Assembly (NCBI RefSeq): GCF_000312545.1
Contig: NZ_HE997540.1
Span: forward strand, 133,908 to 197,907
Direction: 5' to 3'
From: Bartonella senegalensis OS02
Lineage (GTDB): Bacteria; Pseudomonadota; Alphaproteobacteria; Rhizobiales; Rhizobiaceae
Length of the DNA: 64,000 bases
The position numbers were made by a program, and so were the translations under genes. The notes below the pieces were generated by a model, which did not search any database, was not told the DNA's origin, and saw only the letters and a program-made list of their open reading frames with translations. Shown here in pieces: positions 39,009-48,369 of the stretch. Position 1 is the first letter of the stretch, and every line of letters starts with the position of its first letter.

Positions 39009-39875
39009 ATGATCGAAAAGCCAAATGCCATTCGCTTTAAAAACCGTAACATTATTAAAGTTACGGGTGAAGAAGCAACACATTTTCTGCAATCCCTTAT
39101 CACAACAGATGTCAAAAAAATCGGTCCACAAGAAATTTTTCCTGGAGTCCTTTTATCCCCACAAGGAAAGGTTGTTGTTGATTTTCTCATCGGCAAAAGA
39201 GATGACGGCTATTTTATTGATATTTCTTCATCTTTATCTGATACTCTCTACAAGCGCCTGCTTCTCTATAAGCTACGCACAAAAGTAGAAATTATGCAAC
39301 CATTCCAAGAACTTGTTACAGTTTTTTGGAAAAATGAAACAGATACTTCCAATTTTGATTCAAGTTTTATTGATAAACGGTTTCCAACAAAAGAAAAAAT
39401 AATACGAATCTATGGTGAAACACCCTTTTTGACTCCAGAATATCATGACAATTGGAATCGATTGCGTGTCCGTTATGCAATTGCTGAAAGTGATAAAGAC
39501 TATGAAATAGGTAAAGTCTTTCCCCATGATATTAATTATGATCAAATTAACGGATTAGCATTTAACAAAGGGTGCTATATCGGACAAGAAGTTGTCTCAC
39601 GAATGCATCATCGGCGTGCAGCACGGCGCCGTATTTTACTCATAAAAAGTCCACATGAATTAACTCCAGGTTCCAACATTGAAGCAGAAACAAAAATTCT
39701 TGGTTCTTTAGGAACATGTGCTGCAAATGAAGCTCTCGCTTTAATGCGTATTGACCACGTTAAAGATGCGATGGATAATAATATCCCCTTTACAGTAAAA
39801 GATATTCCCGTCACTATAAGAATTGCTGAAAATATGAATTTTACCTTCCCTGAAAGCACCGTGGAAACGCATTAA
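39009..39875 (+). CDS. ygfZ: YgfZ/GcvT-fold iron-sulfur assembly protein
   Basis: 288 residues. KGCYIGQEVVSRM is the signature of YgfZ, with the conserved cysteine. The N-terminal part (IKVTGEEATHFLQSLITTD) has the aminomethyltransferase fold. YgfZ is a folate-dependent factor for assembly or repair of some iron-sulfur enzymes. I chose the ATG at 39009, where an AAAGG ribosome site fits, over an in-frame start at 38967 that would run back into the pyrC promoter region. Its stop overlaps the next gene by one base (TAATG). Confidence 0.92.
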   Translation: MIEKPNAIRFKNRNIIKVTGEEATHFLQSLITTDVKKIGPQEIFPGVLLSPQGKVVVDFLIGKRDDGYFIDISSSLSDTLYKRLLLYKLRTKVEIMQPFQELVTVFWKNETDTSNFDSSFIDKRFPTKEKIIRIYGETPFLTPEYHDNWNRLRVRYAIAESDKDYEIGKVFPHDINYDQINGLAFNKGCYIGQEVVSRMHHRRAARRRILLIKSPHELTPGSNIEAETKILGSLGTCAANEALALMRIDHVKDAMDNNIPFTVKDIPVTIRIAENMNFTFPESTVETH

Positions 39876-40495
39876 TGGCTAAAGTTCATTTATCACAAAA
39901 TGGAGAAGCACGCGCTTGGCAAAGAATGCTTTCGGGTCGGCGGCTTGATCTTCTCAACCCTTCTCCTTTTGATATCGAAATTGAAGATATTGCCCATGGA
40001 CTGGCGCGTGTTGCACGTTGGAATGGTCAAACACAAGGAGAATATGCCTATTCTGTTGCACAACATTCACTCTTGGTAGAACAAATATTTCAGAAACTTT
40101 TTCCGCAATCGCAGAGCAATGAATGCCTCTGTGCTCTTCTTCATGATGCACCAGAATACGTCATCGGTGATATAATTTCACCCTTTAAAGCTGTTATAGG
40201 AAAACAATATGAACTCATCGAAAAACGTATCCAAGATGCTATCCATATGCGCTTTTCTCTCCCCGTTGATCCCTCTCAAAAGCTCTTAAAAAAAATCAAA
40301 CAAGCTGACCGCATTGCTGCATTCCACGAATCTATCGCTCTTGCCGGATTTAATACAGAAGAAGCTATTCGCTATTTCGGTCACCCGGATAATATCTCAC
40401 CCGAAGGACTCAATTTGCAACCATGCTCGACACAGAAAATTGAGAACGCTTTTTTAAAACGTTTTCATGATTTTGATATCGAGAGGTCACATTGA
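39875..40495 (+). CDS. HD-domain hydrolase, YfbR-like
   Basis: 206 residues. HD phosphohydrolase motifs are clear: SVAQHSLLVEQ (first His), LLHDAPEYVIGD (His-Asp), and later KQADRIAAFHE. Related YfbR enzymes are 5'-deoxynucleotidases, but the substrate is not proven for this branch. It is translationally coupled to ygfZ (TAATG), a pairing common in rhizobia. Confidence 0.88.
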   Translation: MAKVHLSQNGEARAWQRMLSGRRLDLLNPSPFDIEIEDIAHGLARVARWNGQTQGEYAYSVAQHSLLVEQIFQKLFPQSQSNECLCALLHDAPEYVIGDIISPFKAVIGKQYELIEKRIQDAIHMRFSLPVDPSQKLLKKIKQADRIAAFHESIALAGFNTEEAIRYFGHPDNISPEGLNLQPCSTQKIENAFLKRFHDFDIERSH

Positions 40496-40979
40496 TATCG
40501 TTTTTGATTATTTATCTTTTGTTACAAGTAAAACACTCCATAGTATCTTAACTCCATGATTTGAATCTTTTGATATATGTAAAAGTCTTCATGTAATTCT
40601 CTATAAATTTCATAGAACATCATCTTTACTTTTATAGGAAAGAATATTCAAAAAACACTGTGTATATTAAATCGTTACGCTTCGTATAAACAACTCTTTG
40701 CATTTAGCTTATGAAAAGAATTTTTGTCCTGAGAGGAATGTATTCGATAAATGGCGCAAAACAGTGCTGAACTCAAATACTCACTCGCTACCATACGCTC
40801 TCCACAACACCGCAGAAAAGCTATGATCCCATTCGCTATTATATGAATCCCATAAATAAACTAATAAATCAAATTAGTTTCTGTGCACCTTACTTCTCTT
40901 AGCCAGAAAATGATTGAAGAGTAAATATAGAAATCCCATAAGAAAAAAGAAGAACAAAAGCATAGTCCTACTTTTTCAT

Positions 40980-41256
40980 CCCTTCTGTTCATACACATTG
41001 CCTTTACGCTTTTTTTTATCGCATTCTTTAATCGAGCTATGCCCCTCAGCAAAACAGAACGCCATTGTGTTGCCAATACACGCGCTTGTTTTAAAGAAAC
41101 ATCCCTCAAAGCGCCCACCACCCATTTCACGGGGCGCTCATGAATGGTGTAACGTAAAATCTCTTGAGCACTGCCATCTTTACCACTTATGAAGGAGTAA
41201 TCCGACACTATCATTCTCTTTTCCAGCTCCTTATGTTGCTACAATCCTTGCATTGA
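40980..41256 (-). pseudogene. integrase N-terminal relic, copy B
   Basis: Minus-strand reading from the ATG at about 41265 gives MNHLNARIVAT, then a stop, GAGKENDSVGLLLHK, a frame change, and DGSAQEILRYTIHE, RDVSLKQARVLATQWRS. This is the arm-binding N-terminal part of an island tyrosine integrase and is clearly related to copy A at 22915-23856. Beyond about 40980 the similarity stops, so the core-binding and catalytic parts are lost. The open frame continues to 40861 but the tail does not resemble an integrase. Confidence 0.7.
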
Positions 41257-41460
41257 GATGGTTCATAAAAAGAATTTTTATTCCTTTCTAAATAATTTTA
41301 TTCCCACACAAACCCCGCTTTTGACGTGCAAGTGAATGGTTTTGATTGATTCAACATAAACGGATTTGAAATGAGAAAACCTTATAGTATCAGGGGATCT
41401 TACCCAACATGAAAAAGATTAATTATACTTATAAAACAATATCTTATATACATTTTTAAT
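41257..41460. repeat. dispersed repeat upstream of integrase relic B
   Basis: It resembles 23857-24060 before relic A. The best-matching parts are TTTTGATTGATTCA at 41340-41353 and GGATTTGAAATGAGAAAA at 41363-41380, with further AT-rich similarity to about 41460. Confidence 0.6.
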
Positions 41461-41620
41461 ATAACTATTATCAGCAATAACTTATGTATTTTCACCCCAT
41501 TTAACAAGCTCAACTGTTCTGATTATAGCATTTCAGTTCTACCAAAGTAGAGACAAAAACGTAAAATTTTTCTCAAACCATCCTACACAACATGACTCTT
41601 ATGGATCAAATTTTTAGTTT

Positions 41621-41884
41621 ATGTCTTACAAAATCTTCTCTCTCATACTGACCTTCTTGATAGGCTATTGCACAATCGATAGTCTGCAAGAACAAGGATG
41701 TGAGAACAGGAAAGACGATATCAGCCCTTACAATTTTACTATCATAGTCTACGTCTATAGTTCTTCATATACTCTTCCAAAACTGGATGCCAAATCCCTT
41801 TCTGGTACTAGTTTCTATAACATTAGGGATGCTACGTCATTTTTCATAAATGAAGCGACCAAACATCATTCATCTCAGAAGTAA
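41621..41884 (+). CDS. doubtful small secreted-type protein
   Basis: An 87-residue frame with a hydrophobic N-terminus (KIFSLILTFLIGYC), then polar residues including a second Cys in QGCENRKDD and a Tyr/Ser-rich stretch. No family is recognised. No good ribosome site precedes the ATG. It lies in a decayed region beside an integrase relic, so it may be a remnant or a chance frame. Confidence 0.25.
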   Translation: MSYKIFSLILTFLIGYCTIDSLQEQGCENRKDDISPYNFTIIVYVYSSSYTLPKLDAKSLSGTSFYNIRDATSFFINEATKHHSSQK

Positions 41885-42191
41885 AAGAAAAAATCTCCCT
41901 ATTTTTAAATAAAATCAACTTTTTCAACAAAATAAAGTTTTGAAACCATCACATGCATCTGAGAGAATTATCTTCAAATAAACGCCAAATCCGTTACCAA
42001 TCTTTGGCGAAGGTGATACTTCTCTCTGATAACAGATTGTTCCTTACAAGTGAAATGTTACTAGCATCCAATTTGATCAAATCTTGGGCTTAGTTGCACA
42101 AAACCTAAGTAGAAGAAAAATTCCTATAAAAGAAATATCCGTTTCTATTAATCTTCTTATAACTTAAGCATTCTCTGGCAAAGTTTTCGTC

Positions 42192-43019
42192 TTAACCTAA
42201 CTTTTGTTTGAGCTTATAAACCTCTGAATCACATGGAAAAGCACGTGATTTAACATCATCCGCATAATTCTTGATCGCCGTTTCTACCTCCTGTTCGAGC
42301 ATACCATACCGGCGTACAAATTTAGGTATCCAAGTGCCATAACCTAACATATCCTCCATTACCAATATCTGCCCATCACACTGATTAGATGCACCAATAC
42401 CAATGGTAGGAATAGAAAGCATCTGTGTAAGTTTTACTGCTAATGGTTCTACAACCCCTTCCACAACAACAGCAAAAGCACCAGCCTCCTCAATCGCCGC
42501 CGCATCCATTTCAATCTGTTGCCAATTCCTTTCACTGCGCCCTTGTGTCTTAAAACCACCAAAACAATTCACAGCTTGGGGTGTAAGACCGATATGTCCC
42601 ATAACTGGGATACCGCGTTTACACAAAAAGTCTATCGTTTCTGCTATATAAACACCACCTTCAAGTTTTACTGCACCACACCCTGTTTCTGCAAGAATAC
42701 GCGATGCATTGGAAAAAGCCTGTTCTGGACTTTCTTCATAAGAACCAAAAGGCATATCAACAACAACAAGAGCCCTCTTAGCCCCACGCATAACCGCCTG
42801 CCCATGCAAAATCATCATATCCACACTTACTGGAAGCGTTGTCTCAAACCCATGCACAACCATACCAACGCTATCACCAACTAAAAGAAAATCACAATAA
42901 GGATCAGCAATCCGCGCATTGTAAGCCTGATAAGCCGTTAAAGAAACTATTGGTTCTTGCCCTTTTTTTGATCGTATTTCAGAAGCAGTAATACGCTTTG
43001 CAGTCTTATGAATACTCAT
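42192..43019 (-). CDS. panB: 3-methyl-2-oxobutanoate hydroxymethyltransferase
   Basis: 275 residues. The barrel motifs [36 protein letters not shown] and GHIGLTPQ are all present. It makes ketopantoate, the first dedicated step of pantothenate and CoA synthesis. It lies 11 bases downstream of panC, so panC-panB form an operon. Confidence 0.97.
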   Translation of the reverse strand: MSIHKTAKRITASEIRSKKGQEPIVSLTAYQAYNARIADPYCDFLLVGDSVGMVVHGFETTLPVSVDMMILHGQAVMRGAKRALVVVDMPFGSYEESPEQAFSNASRILAETGCGAVKLEGGVYIAETIDFLCKRGIPVMGHIGLTPQAVNCFGGFKTQGRSERNWQQIEMDAAAIEEAGAFAVVVEGVVEPLAVKLTQMLSIPTIGIGASNQCDGQILVMEDMLGYGTWIPKFVRRYGMLEQEVETAIKNYADDVKSRAFPCDSEVYKLKQKLG

Positions 43020-43030
43020 TTTTAGCCCTT

Positions 43031-43882
43031 CTATTGCAATATATATTGATCAATAAGCCTAACATCACCAAAGCGGACAGTTAGTAATAAAACTGCGGGT
43101 TTATTCAACCTTCCCTTCACAATAGATAAAGTTTTCATATCCCGAAAATCTATTGCTTCAATGATCGCGCGCGATTCTTGCTGTAAAGTATCCCGCACAA
43201 TTTTGCATAATTTATCAACCGAACGTTCTCCTTGGCGATAGAGATTTTCAGCAGCGTTACCACTTTCAGGAATAATTTTTGCCGCTTTACGATCTTCTAA
43301 TGTTAAAAATTGATTACGGGAAGAACTTGCTAAACCATCTGCTTCGCGTAAAGTAGGCACTCCAACAATTTCAATAGGAAAAGCTAAATCTTCAACCATA
43401 CGACGAATAATCGAAATCTGTTGAAAATCTTTTTCTCCAAAAAAAGCCTTATCTGGCTGAACAATGTTAAAAAGCTTCGCAACAACGCTGGTCACACCAT
43501 AAAAATGCCCTGGACGCAACTTCCCTATCAACATATGTGACAATTTCTCTACCTTTACAATTGTCTCATTTCCAGGTGGCCACATTTCCTCTACAGAAGG
43601 TGCAAAAACATATTCAACACCTGCTTCTTTTAACAAAGCACAATCGCCCTCTAAATCTCTCGGATATTTATCAAAATCCTCATGAGGACCAAATTGCTTG
43701 GGATTAACAAAAATAGAAACCAATATTCGATCACACATTGCCCTTGCTTGCTGTACTAATGCAAGGTGCCCCTTATGCAATGCTCCCATAGTTGGAACAA
43801 AACCAATCGAAAATCCCAGACGACGTTCTTCTATGAGACATTGGCGTACTTCAGGAATTGTTTTTAAGACTCTCATCTTCAT
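43031..43882 (-). CDS. panC: pantoate--beta-alanine ligase
   Basis: 283 residues. [10 protein letters not shown] is the HIGH-like ATP site near residues 30-39; [28 protein letters not shown]-type residues and FFGEKDFQQ complete the active site, and SSRNQFL carries the KMSKS-like function. It joins pantoate and beta-alanine to pantothenate. The start is one of two close ATGs (43882 or 43876). A degenerate copy of its 5' end lies just upstream at 43957-44030. Confidence 0.96.
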   Translation of the reverse strand: MKMRVLKTIPEVRQCLIEERRLGFSIGFVPTMGALHKGHLALVQQARAMCDRILVSIFVNPKQFGPHEDFDKYPRDLEGDCALLKEAGVEYVFAPSVEEMWPPGNETIVKVEKLSHMLIGKLRPGHFYGVTSVVAKLFNIVQPDKAFFGEKDFQQISIIRRMVEDLAFPIEIVGVPTLREADGLASSSRNQFLTLEDRKAAKIIPESGNAAENLYRQGERSVDKLCKIVRDTLQQESRAIIEAIDFRDMKTLSIVKGRLNKPAVLLLTVRFGDVRLIDQYILQ

Positions 43883-43929
43883 TTTCTATTTATTTTTTCA
43901 AATCAATAAACTTATGCTCACATCCGAAC
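43803..43929. repeat. tandem duplication, copy 1 (panC 5' end and upstream)
   Basis: It resembles 43957-44078. The best stretch is 43853-43929 against 44000-44078, with shared CAGRAATTGTTTTTAAGA, TCTATTTATT and TTCAAATCAA blocks. It covers about the first 27 codons of the intact panC and the DNA before it. Confidence 0.7.
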
Positions 43930-43956
43930 ATGTACTACCCATCTATTTCGACAGAA

Positions 43957-44030
43957 CCAATCGAAAGTCCTACTCATCGTCCTTCTGCAACACACTCCTC
44001 AGAAATTGTTTTTAAGATCGATATTTTCAC
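43957..44030 (-). pseudogene. panC 5' fragment left by duplication
   Basis: On the minus strand a GTG at 44030 aligns with the panC ATG. The reading is VKISILKTISEECVAEGR, then a stop; panC reads [20 protein letters not shown]. Downstream the shared FSIG block (ACCAATCGAAA on plus) is kept in a broken frame. No functional product is expected. Confidence 0.6.
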
Positions 44031-44078
44031 ACTCTATTTATTATCTTCAAATCAACAAATGAATGCTTGCATACGGAA
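43957..44078. repeat. tandem duplication, copy 2 (recO 3' end and panC-like fragment)
   Basis: The second copy, offset by about 150 bases, begins inside the last codons of recO and continues into a panC-like 5' fragment. Small indels and substitutions (very roughly one base in four) show that the duplication is old. Confidence 0.7.
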
Positions 44079-44798
44079 TCGCCGTTCAAATAATTGAAGC
44101 AAACTTATACGCACCGATGGCTGTTTTATACTTCGTGGTTCCCAGATATGACGCATTAAAAAGAAACCTGTTAGAATAAATCCATTCTTTATGTCACTAA
44201 AATCAACAGGACGAATAGTTCTTTGCACAAGAAACTGGGGTAAATTTAAGAGCTTTTCCCTCCAAGGGTGCCCTGCTTCCTCGCATACAGCACGTCCTGA
44301 TTTTGGCGATACATAACAAAGTTTTTCTAAGCGACCTGTTGCAGCACAACGAGATAAATCCAGACCGAAGCCAAGTTCTTCAAGAAATCGCATTTCAAAA
44401 CGTACAAGCAATTCAGCGTTTATAAACGGCTCATCAAAATTCTGTATAAACAGATGTAAAATATCATATAAAATAGGATGCGGATCACGCTCAGGAAGAA
44501 GACGCAAATGGAAAGCGATTAACTGCAAAGCATAAAGTGCCTCTGGTAAAAGAATTAATCGCGCAGCATGTAAATCAAGCGCTTCAAGGCGAAAAAGTCC
44601 TAAATGTTCATCTAAACGTGCCCACCATTCAGCCTCTACAAAATTTCCAGGTTGAAGAAGAGCCGCCATACGATGCGAACGTCCTCCTTTTACTACTCCC
44701 ATATGACGCCCATGCTGACGTGTCATTACTTCAAGAATAACACTTGTTTCACCATATTGGCGTCTACCAAGAATAATAGCTTGTTCTTTCCATTTCAT
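44052..44798 (-). CDS. recO: DNA repair protein RecO
   Basis: 248 residues. The N-terminal OB fold starts MKWKEQAIILGRRQYGETSVILEVMTR, and YALQLIAFHLRLLPERDPHPILYD follows in the helical part; SPKSGRAVC is in the zinc-like loop region. RecO helps load RecA at gaps through RecFOR. It follows era by six bases. The last codons lie in the tandem duplication that also produced a panC fragment. Confidence 0.95.
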   Translation of the reverse strand: MKWKEQAIILGRRQYGETSVILEVMTRQHGRHMGVVKGGRSHRMAALLQPGNFVEAEWWARLDEHLGLFRLEALDLHAARLILLPEALYALQLIAFHLRLLPERDPHPILYDILHLFIQNFDEPFINAELLVRFEMRFLEELGFGLDLSRCAATGRLEKLCYVSPKSGRAVCEEAGHPWREKLLNLPQFLVQRTIRPVDFSDIKNGFILTGFFLMRHIWEPRSIKQPSVRISLLQLFERRFRMQAFIC

Positions 44799-44804
44799 GT
44801 TATT

Positions 44805-45704
44805 TTAAAAATCTAGTCCCATTTCACGATAACGTTCTGGATCGCTATCCCAATTATCACGCACTTTCACAAAGAGAAACAGGTGAACTTTCTGATCCAT
44901 GATTTCCATCAATTCTTTGCGTGCTGCCTGACCAATTGCTTTAATTGTATCGCCTTTCGCTCCTAGAACAATTTTTTTCTGACTATCACGCTCGACATAG
45001 ATAACCTGATGAATTTTAACTGAACCATCTCGGCGCTCTTCCCAGTTTTCTGTCTCAACTGTTGAAGAATAAGGAAGTTCGTCGTGGAGACGAAGAAAAA
45101 GCTTTTCACGAGTAATTTCAGCAGCAAGCTGACGCATAGGCATATCTGAAATTTGATCTTCTGGATAATACCATGGTCCTTCCTGCATCATTGCGCTTAG
45201 CGCATGAAGCAAATCCTTGCAACCAGAGCCATTGAGAGCTGCAATCATAAATGTTTGCAAAAACTTTACGTGTTCATTAATCTCAGCTGTTAAGGCTAAA
45301 AGGGATGACTTAGCAACTGTATCAATCTTATTAAGAACAAGAATTTTATCTTGTTTCATATTCGCTACAATATCTAACATCTTACAAACTTCATCCGAAA
45401 GACCATTCTGAGCATCAATCAGAACTAACAGGACATCAGCATTCTTAGCACCTCCCCAAGCAGCGGACACCATCGCGCGCTCTAACCGCTTATGAGGAGA
45501 AAAAACACCTGGTGTGTCAATCAATATAATTTGCGCGTCATCATGAATGACAATACCTCGGATTAAAGTTCGCGTCGTTTGCACCTTATGCGTTACAATT
45601 GAAACCTTCGTTCCAACTAACTGATTCACCAATGTTGACTTCCCAGCGTTAGGCATTCCAATGAGGACAACAAAACCAGAACGCGTTTTCATAACGTCAT
45701 TCAT
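44805..45704 (-). CDS. era: GTPase Era
   Basis: 299 residues from the ATG at 45704. G1 is GMPNAGKST, G3 is DTPGVF and G4 is NKID; the C-terminal KH domain includes VERDSQKKIVLGAKGDTIKAIG-like residues. Era binds the 3' end of 16S rRNA and aids 30S maturation. The start at 45704 overlaps the rnc stop by eight bases; the next ATG (45692) is also possible. An upstream in-frame start at 45812 would lie inside rnc and add an unrelated tail, so I reject it. Confidence 0.95.
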   Translation of the reverse strand: MNDVMKTRSGFVVLIGMPNAGKSTLVNQLVGTKVSIVTHKVQTTRTLIRGIVIHDDAQIILIDTPGVFSPHKRLERAMVSAAWGGAKNADVLLVLIDAQNGLSDEVCKMLDIVANMKQDKILVLNKIDTVAKSSLLALTAEINEHVKFLQTFMIAALNGSGCKDLLHALSAMMQEGPWYYPEDQISDMPMRQLAAEITREKLFLRLHDELPYSSTVETENWEERRDGSVKIHQVIYVERDSQKKIVLGAKGDTIKAIGQAARKELMEIMDQKVHLFLFVKVRDNWDSDPERYREMGLDF

Positions 45705-46404
45705 GATCCGCTTTTTCCATTGTTTCCCATATGCCTTCTCGTCGTAAAATTTTTTCAGCTGCCATTCTTTCAGCACATCGTTTAGAATTTCCTTGTCCAA
45801 TTTCAGACGCAAAACCAGGAATGCTTACCTCTACCATAAAAACAGGGTCATGATCTGGACCAGAACGTTTTACAACCTGATAATGTGGTTGTACACCACC
45901 TTGTACATGCGCCCATTCCTGTAACTGTGTCTTGGCATCACGCCGGCCAGCTTCCATCTGCTTTGCTCGACTTTGCCAATATCTTTGAATAAAGGGGCGA
46001 ACACTCTCCAATCCCCCCTCAAGATACATTACAGCAATCAAAGCTTCAATCACATCAGCATACATATTTGTCAGCCTGCGACCCTTTAAGTTTTTCATTT
46101 CAAAACCAACATGGATCATACTAGGCAATCCCATTTCTAGCGCAATATCAGCACATGTCTGCGCATTCACCAAACCATTTAAACGCACCGACAATTCACC
46201 TTCACTGGCCTGGGGAAAAAATTGATACAGCATTTCTGCAATCAAAAGCCCAAGAACCCGGTCACCTAGAAATTCCAGTCTTTCATAATTTCCCTGTTCT
46301 GAATCTTGTACACTTGAATGTGTTAACGCTTTTTTTAATTTCTCTTTATTTTTAAAGTAATGCCCCGTTAGCTTTTCAAGCTGATCAATCATTGGAAGCT
46401 TCAT
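45697..46404 (-). CDS. rnc: ribonuclease III
   Basis: 235 residues from the ATG at 46404. The catalytic signature ERLEFLGDRVLGL is at about 43-55, MYADVIEALIAVMYLEGG supplies the other acidic ligands, and the C-terminal double-strand RNA-binding domain begins TQLQEWAHVQGG. It processes rRNA and other structured RNAs. The start is chosen by an AAGGAA ribosome site and overlaps lepB by 20 bases; longer in-frame starts would lie within lepB. era follows with an 8-base overlap. Confidence 0.95.
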   Translation of the reverse strand: MKLPMIDQLEKLTGHYFKNKEKLKKALTHSSVQDSEQGNYERLEFLGDRVLGLLIAEMLYQFFPQASEGELSVRLNGLVNAQTCADIALEMGLPSMIHVGFEMKNLKGRRLTNMYADVIEALIAVMYLEGGLESVRPFIQRYWQSRAKQMEAGRRDAKTQLQEWAHVQGGVQPHYQVVKRSGPDHDPVFMVEVSIPGFASEIGQGNSKRCAERMAAEKILRREGIWETMEKADHE

Positions 46405-47200
46405 TATTGATTCCTTGCTTGATAAGCGGCAAATCATGAACAGTATTAATAAGAGAAAATAAACGATTCCAACGCACATCAAATGGCCAACGCCAAATCT
46501 GCCAAGCACTTGAACCATTACTGATAGAGAAAAAAATCACACTTGCTCGACCAATAAGATTTTCTTCTGGAACATATCCCACATCCAAACGACTATCGTC
46601 TGAATTGTCACGATTATCACCCATCATAAAATAATGACCCTGTGGCACTTCAAAGACCTTTGTGTCATCAACTTTCGGTATAAAAGCTAAATCAAGTGTA
46701 TCGTAGCTAACACCATTTGGCATTGTTTCGCGATAAACATCAACAGGATAATCAACCTCTGTTATATCAGAATTTTCAATCTTGCCCAAAAAGTGGCGTA
46801 CAACCGGTTCATCATTAACATAAAGGACGCTTTGACGAACTTGTATACGATCACCGGGCAGCCCAACAACACGTTTGATATAATCAATATCCGGATTACT
46901 CGGTAAACGAAAAACAACAACATCTCCACGCTGAGGTTGAGATGCGAAGATACGTCCGGAAAAAAGAGGAGGAGAAAAAGGCATAGAAAAACGAGAATAC
47001 CCATAGGCATACTTAGAAACAAACAGGTAATCTCCCACTAGCAAAGTAGGACGCATAGAACCAGAAGGAATACTGAAAGGCTGGAAAAAAAGTGTACGAA
47101 TAAACGCTGCTAACAACAAAGCCTGTATCAAAACGAAAATAAATTCAAGAACTCCGTTCTTTTCTTTATTCTTATGCATTTTCTCTTTCTGAATCATCAT
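46385..47200 (-). CDS. lepB: signal peptidase I
   Basis: 271 residues from the ATG at 47200. One hydrophobic anchor is at about 17-38. The catalytic dyad is S48 in IPSGSMRPTL and K109 in YIKRVVGLPGDR; MGDNRDNSDDSR is box E. It removes signal peptides from secreted proteins such as those encoded in this window. The start is set by a GGGAAGG ribosome site six bases upstream; in-frame starts at 47239 and 47215 would lengthen it. Confidence 0.95.
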   Translation of the reverse strand: MMIQKEKMHKNKEKNGVLEFIFVLIQALLLAAFIRTLFFQPFSIPSGSMRPTLLVGDYLFVSKYAYGYSRFSMPFSPPLFSGRIFASQPQRGDVVVFRLPSNPDIDYIKRVVGLPGDRIQVRQSVLYVNDEPVVRHFLGKIENSDITEVDYPVDVYRETMPNGVSYDTLDLAFIPKVDDTKVFEVPQGHYFMMGDNRDNSDDSRLDVGYVPEENLIGRASVIFFSISNGSSAWQIWRWPFDVRWNRLFSLINTVHDLPLIKQGINNEASND

Positions 47201-47277
47201 CAACTGCCTTCCCATCACAAATATAACTTTGTTTATCATAATGTTTCAAATAGCAAAAGTACAATCTCCCACGAAAC

Positions 47278-47679
47278 CTATCCACGTGGAAGTGCTTCGA
47301 TAATAATAAATGCTTGCGCCCAAGGAAAATCATCCGTCATGCTAAGATGAATGACAGCATCGTGATAAGAAGGCAATAACTTTTGAAGTTGTATTTGCGC
47401 ACGATTTGTTAATTTCATAATTGGTTTTCCAGATGGCAAATTGATCACCCCCATATCTTTCCAATTTACACCGTAAGCGATTCCTGTGCCTAAAGCTTTA
47501 GCACACGCCTCTTTAGCAGCAAATCTTTTGGCGTAAGAAGAAGATTTTTTGGGAAAATTTTCAGATCTGTTCCGTTCAATATCTGTAAAGATACGTTGGA
47601 TAAAACGATCGCCATAACGAGACAACATTCTCTCAATACGTCTTATATCAATCAGATCACTGCCAAGACCAACAATCAT
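47278..47679 (-). CDS. acpS: holo-[acyl-carrier-protein] synthase
   Basis: 133 residues. GSDLIDIRRIE at about 5-15 and FAAKEACAKALGTG hold the Mg-binding Asp and Glu of AcpS. It transfers phosphopantetheine from CoA to S37 of AcpP. Its 5' end overlaps the 3' end of the DUF2062 gene by 23 bases. The CoA precursor enzymes panB and panC lie nearby, but the genes are not adjacent. Confidence 0.95.
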   Translation of the reverse strand: MIVGLGSDLIDIRRIERMLSRYGDRFIQRIFTDIERNRSENFPKKSSSYAKRFAAKEACAKALGTGIAYGVNWKDMGVINLPSGKPIMKLTNRAQIQLQKLLPSYHDAVIHLSMTDDFPWAQAFIIIEALPRG

Positions 47680-48277
47680 AAAATATCACCGGAATTTTCT
47701 TGCCACAAACGCTTTTTTTTGTAATCTGCTGGTATCTTTTTTGTTGAAAGCGAGTGATTGCTCTGTAAGCACCTATATAAGATAAACTCCCAAAAATAGA
47801 ACCTAAAAGAGTACCGCCTAAGATCGTTGGTCTCATGATTGATTGCCATGCACCCTTGAAAAGAAGAGAAGAATTTGAAAGCGTCAAACCATCAAACAGA
47901 GCACGAATTTGAGAAAGAGAAATCTCATTTACATTACTAAAAAGTGATAAGCAGAAAGAGCCCACCTTATAATCAGCCATAATAATCAGCAAAAATGTAA
48001 GGGGATTAGAAAAAATCGTACCAATAATCGCTGCGGCAAAATTTGCGCGCAAGATCCAAGAAAAAAATATCGCCAAAACGATATGCATGCCAAAGAGAGG
48101 CGAACACGCTAAAAAAATGCCTATAGCAAACCCCAAAGCAACTTTATGGGGCGTTGCTGATATACGCAAAATGCGTTTACGTATGTAACAAAACGAGCGA
48201 GAAAATGAACGACGTGGCCATAACCAAAGTCGAATACGCTGTACAAAATCTATTGGTTCTCGACGACGAAAAAGCAT
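47657..48277 (-). CDS. DUF2062 domain membrane protein
   Basis: 206 residues from the ATG at 48277. The basic N-terminus (MLFRRREPIDFVQRIRLWLWPRRSF) leads to ATPHKVALGFAIGIFLACSPLFGMH, the DUF2062 signature, and then two to three helices. The family is common and uncharacterised in alphaproteobacteria. It lies between pyrE and acpS in a rel-pyrE-DUF2062-acpS-lepB order typical of rhizobia. An in-frame start at 48313 is possible but poorly supported. Confidence 0.88.
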   Translation of the reverse strand: MLFRRREPIDFVQRIRLWLWPRRSFSRSFCYIRKRILRISATPHKVALGFAIGIFLACSPLFGMHIVLAIFFSWILRANFAAAIIGTIFSNPLTFLLIIMADYKVGSFCLSLFSNVNEISLSQIRALFDGLTLSNSSLLFKGAWQSIMRPTILGGTLLGSIFGSLSYIGAYRAITRFQQKRYQQITKKSVCGKKIPVIFYDCWSWQ

Positions 48278-48369
48278 ATGATTCTTAATATATATTTTTT
48301 GATAATAAAACAATCCGTATAATTCAAATTAACTCCTCCAAGCTTTTGTGCAAAAAAATAGAAAGACAA

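Larger units (their letters stand above)
40496..42191. other. long gene-poor region with integrase relic B
   Basis: 1.7 kb between the HD hydrolase gene and panB. It holds the integrase fragment at 40980-41256, its upstream repeat, and one doubtful 87-residue frame at 41621-41884. The rest shows no supportable gene. Confidence 0.5.

Noticed and set aside
45705-45812. Longer N-terminus for Era
   Set aside because: The extra 36 residues lie entirely in the end of rnc and do not resemble Era; the start at 45704 gives the normal length.
46405-46518. Longer N-terminus for RNase III
   Set aside because: The extra residues lie in lepB in another frame; the ATG at 46404 has a ribosome site and gives normal length.
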